Virus record (IMG/VR): IMGVR_UViG_3300010354_000896 | Span: 1 to 20,181 of that record | Reading direction: 5' to 3' (one strand) | Length of the DNA stretch: 20,181 nt | From: a virus | In this document: in pieces, positions 20,118 to 20,181 of the stretch | Layout: every line of letters begins with the position of its first letter | Position numbering within the stretch: position 1 is the stretch's first letter | The notes under the pieces: generated by a model | The model's input: the letters and a program-made list of their open reading frames with translations, nothing else | What the model was told of the DNA's origin: nothing | The model's database searches: none | Made by a program: the position numbers and the translations under genes

Positions 20118-20181
20118 AGTTACCTCGTCCTTGAAAAAAGGCACAGGCCGCCTGCCCACGCCGACTCCTTATGGTAAACCA
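20118..20181. other. Window edge, non-coding, with a terminator
   Basis: No gene is seen in these 64 bases. They contain the terminator-like hairpin at 20134-20156 and the leader of the secreted protein gene; the gene that precedes them lies outside the window. Confidence 0.6.
20134..20156 (-). terminator. Terminator-like hairpin before the secreted gene
   Basis: GGCAGGCGGCCTGTGCC on the minus strand forms a short GC-rich hairpin (GGCA with TGCC outside, GG with CC inside) followed by six T (20134-20139). It lies 16 bases before the start of the secreted protein gene. Confidence 0.6.

Noticed and set aside
1-20181. CRISPR array, insertion sequence or integrase
   Set aside because: No spaced direct repeats of array type, no transposase or recombinase gene, and no att-like repeat pairs were seen.

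Overview
The window looks like part of a tailed-phage (Caudoviricetes) genome, virus or prophage. Every convincing protein gene and the single tRNA lie on the minus strand, so transcription runs from base 20181 towards base 1. Genes are packed with stop/start overlaps (ATGA, GTGA, TTGA, TGATG). Phage hallmarks are tail/virion genes at the left end, a ThyX thymidylate synthase, two short sigma-70-like proteins, an HNH nuclease, a DUF932-type protein, glycosyltransferases and a tRNA. The host cannot be proven. Several exported proteins with Thr- or Pro-rich linkers and Cys-rich tails recall secreted proteins of Planctomycetota, so a host of that kind is a tentative inference.

Right part (20.2-15.8 kb): a small secreted Cys protein, a tRNA with anticodon CAT, a 31-residue basic peptide followed by two tandem hairpins, a SAM methyltransferase, then a tightly coupled run: coiled-coil protein, two phage hypotheticals, a conserved phage domain protein, an HNH nuclease, a membrane-anchored repeat protein and sigma-like protein A. 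This run ends in a terminator. Middle (15.8-12.0 kb): a DUF932 gene with its own promoter and terminator; a 330-base non-coding gap that may encode a plus-strand small RNA; then small genes (HTH-like protein, DUF5856-like protein, a hidden Cys-rich DUF5522-like protein, a one-TM protein and a 59-residue protein) ending in a terminator. Left part (12.0-0 kb): GT2 and GT4 glycosyltransferases, two hypotheticals, ThyX, a phage hypothetical, sigma-like protein B, a small helical protein, a Pro-rich secreted protein, a papain-family peptidase, two small exported or membrane proteins, and three tail/virion genes. The last is a very large adhesin-like gene that runs off the left edge.

The right and middle parts read as regulation, nucleotide metabolism and host-interaction functions feeding into a late structural module on the left. 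The sigma-like proteins may switch transcription units. The glycosyltransferases and methyltransferase may modify a surface glycan or a virion component. The tail genes probably handle adsorption. Notable points are a probable P-domain in the large tail protein, which is a paralogue of a neighbouring tail gene; intrinsic terminators placed directly against the start codons of three genes; and several genes that are very short or overlap others and are easily missed.
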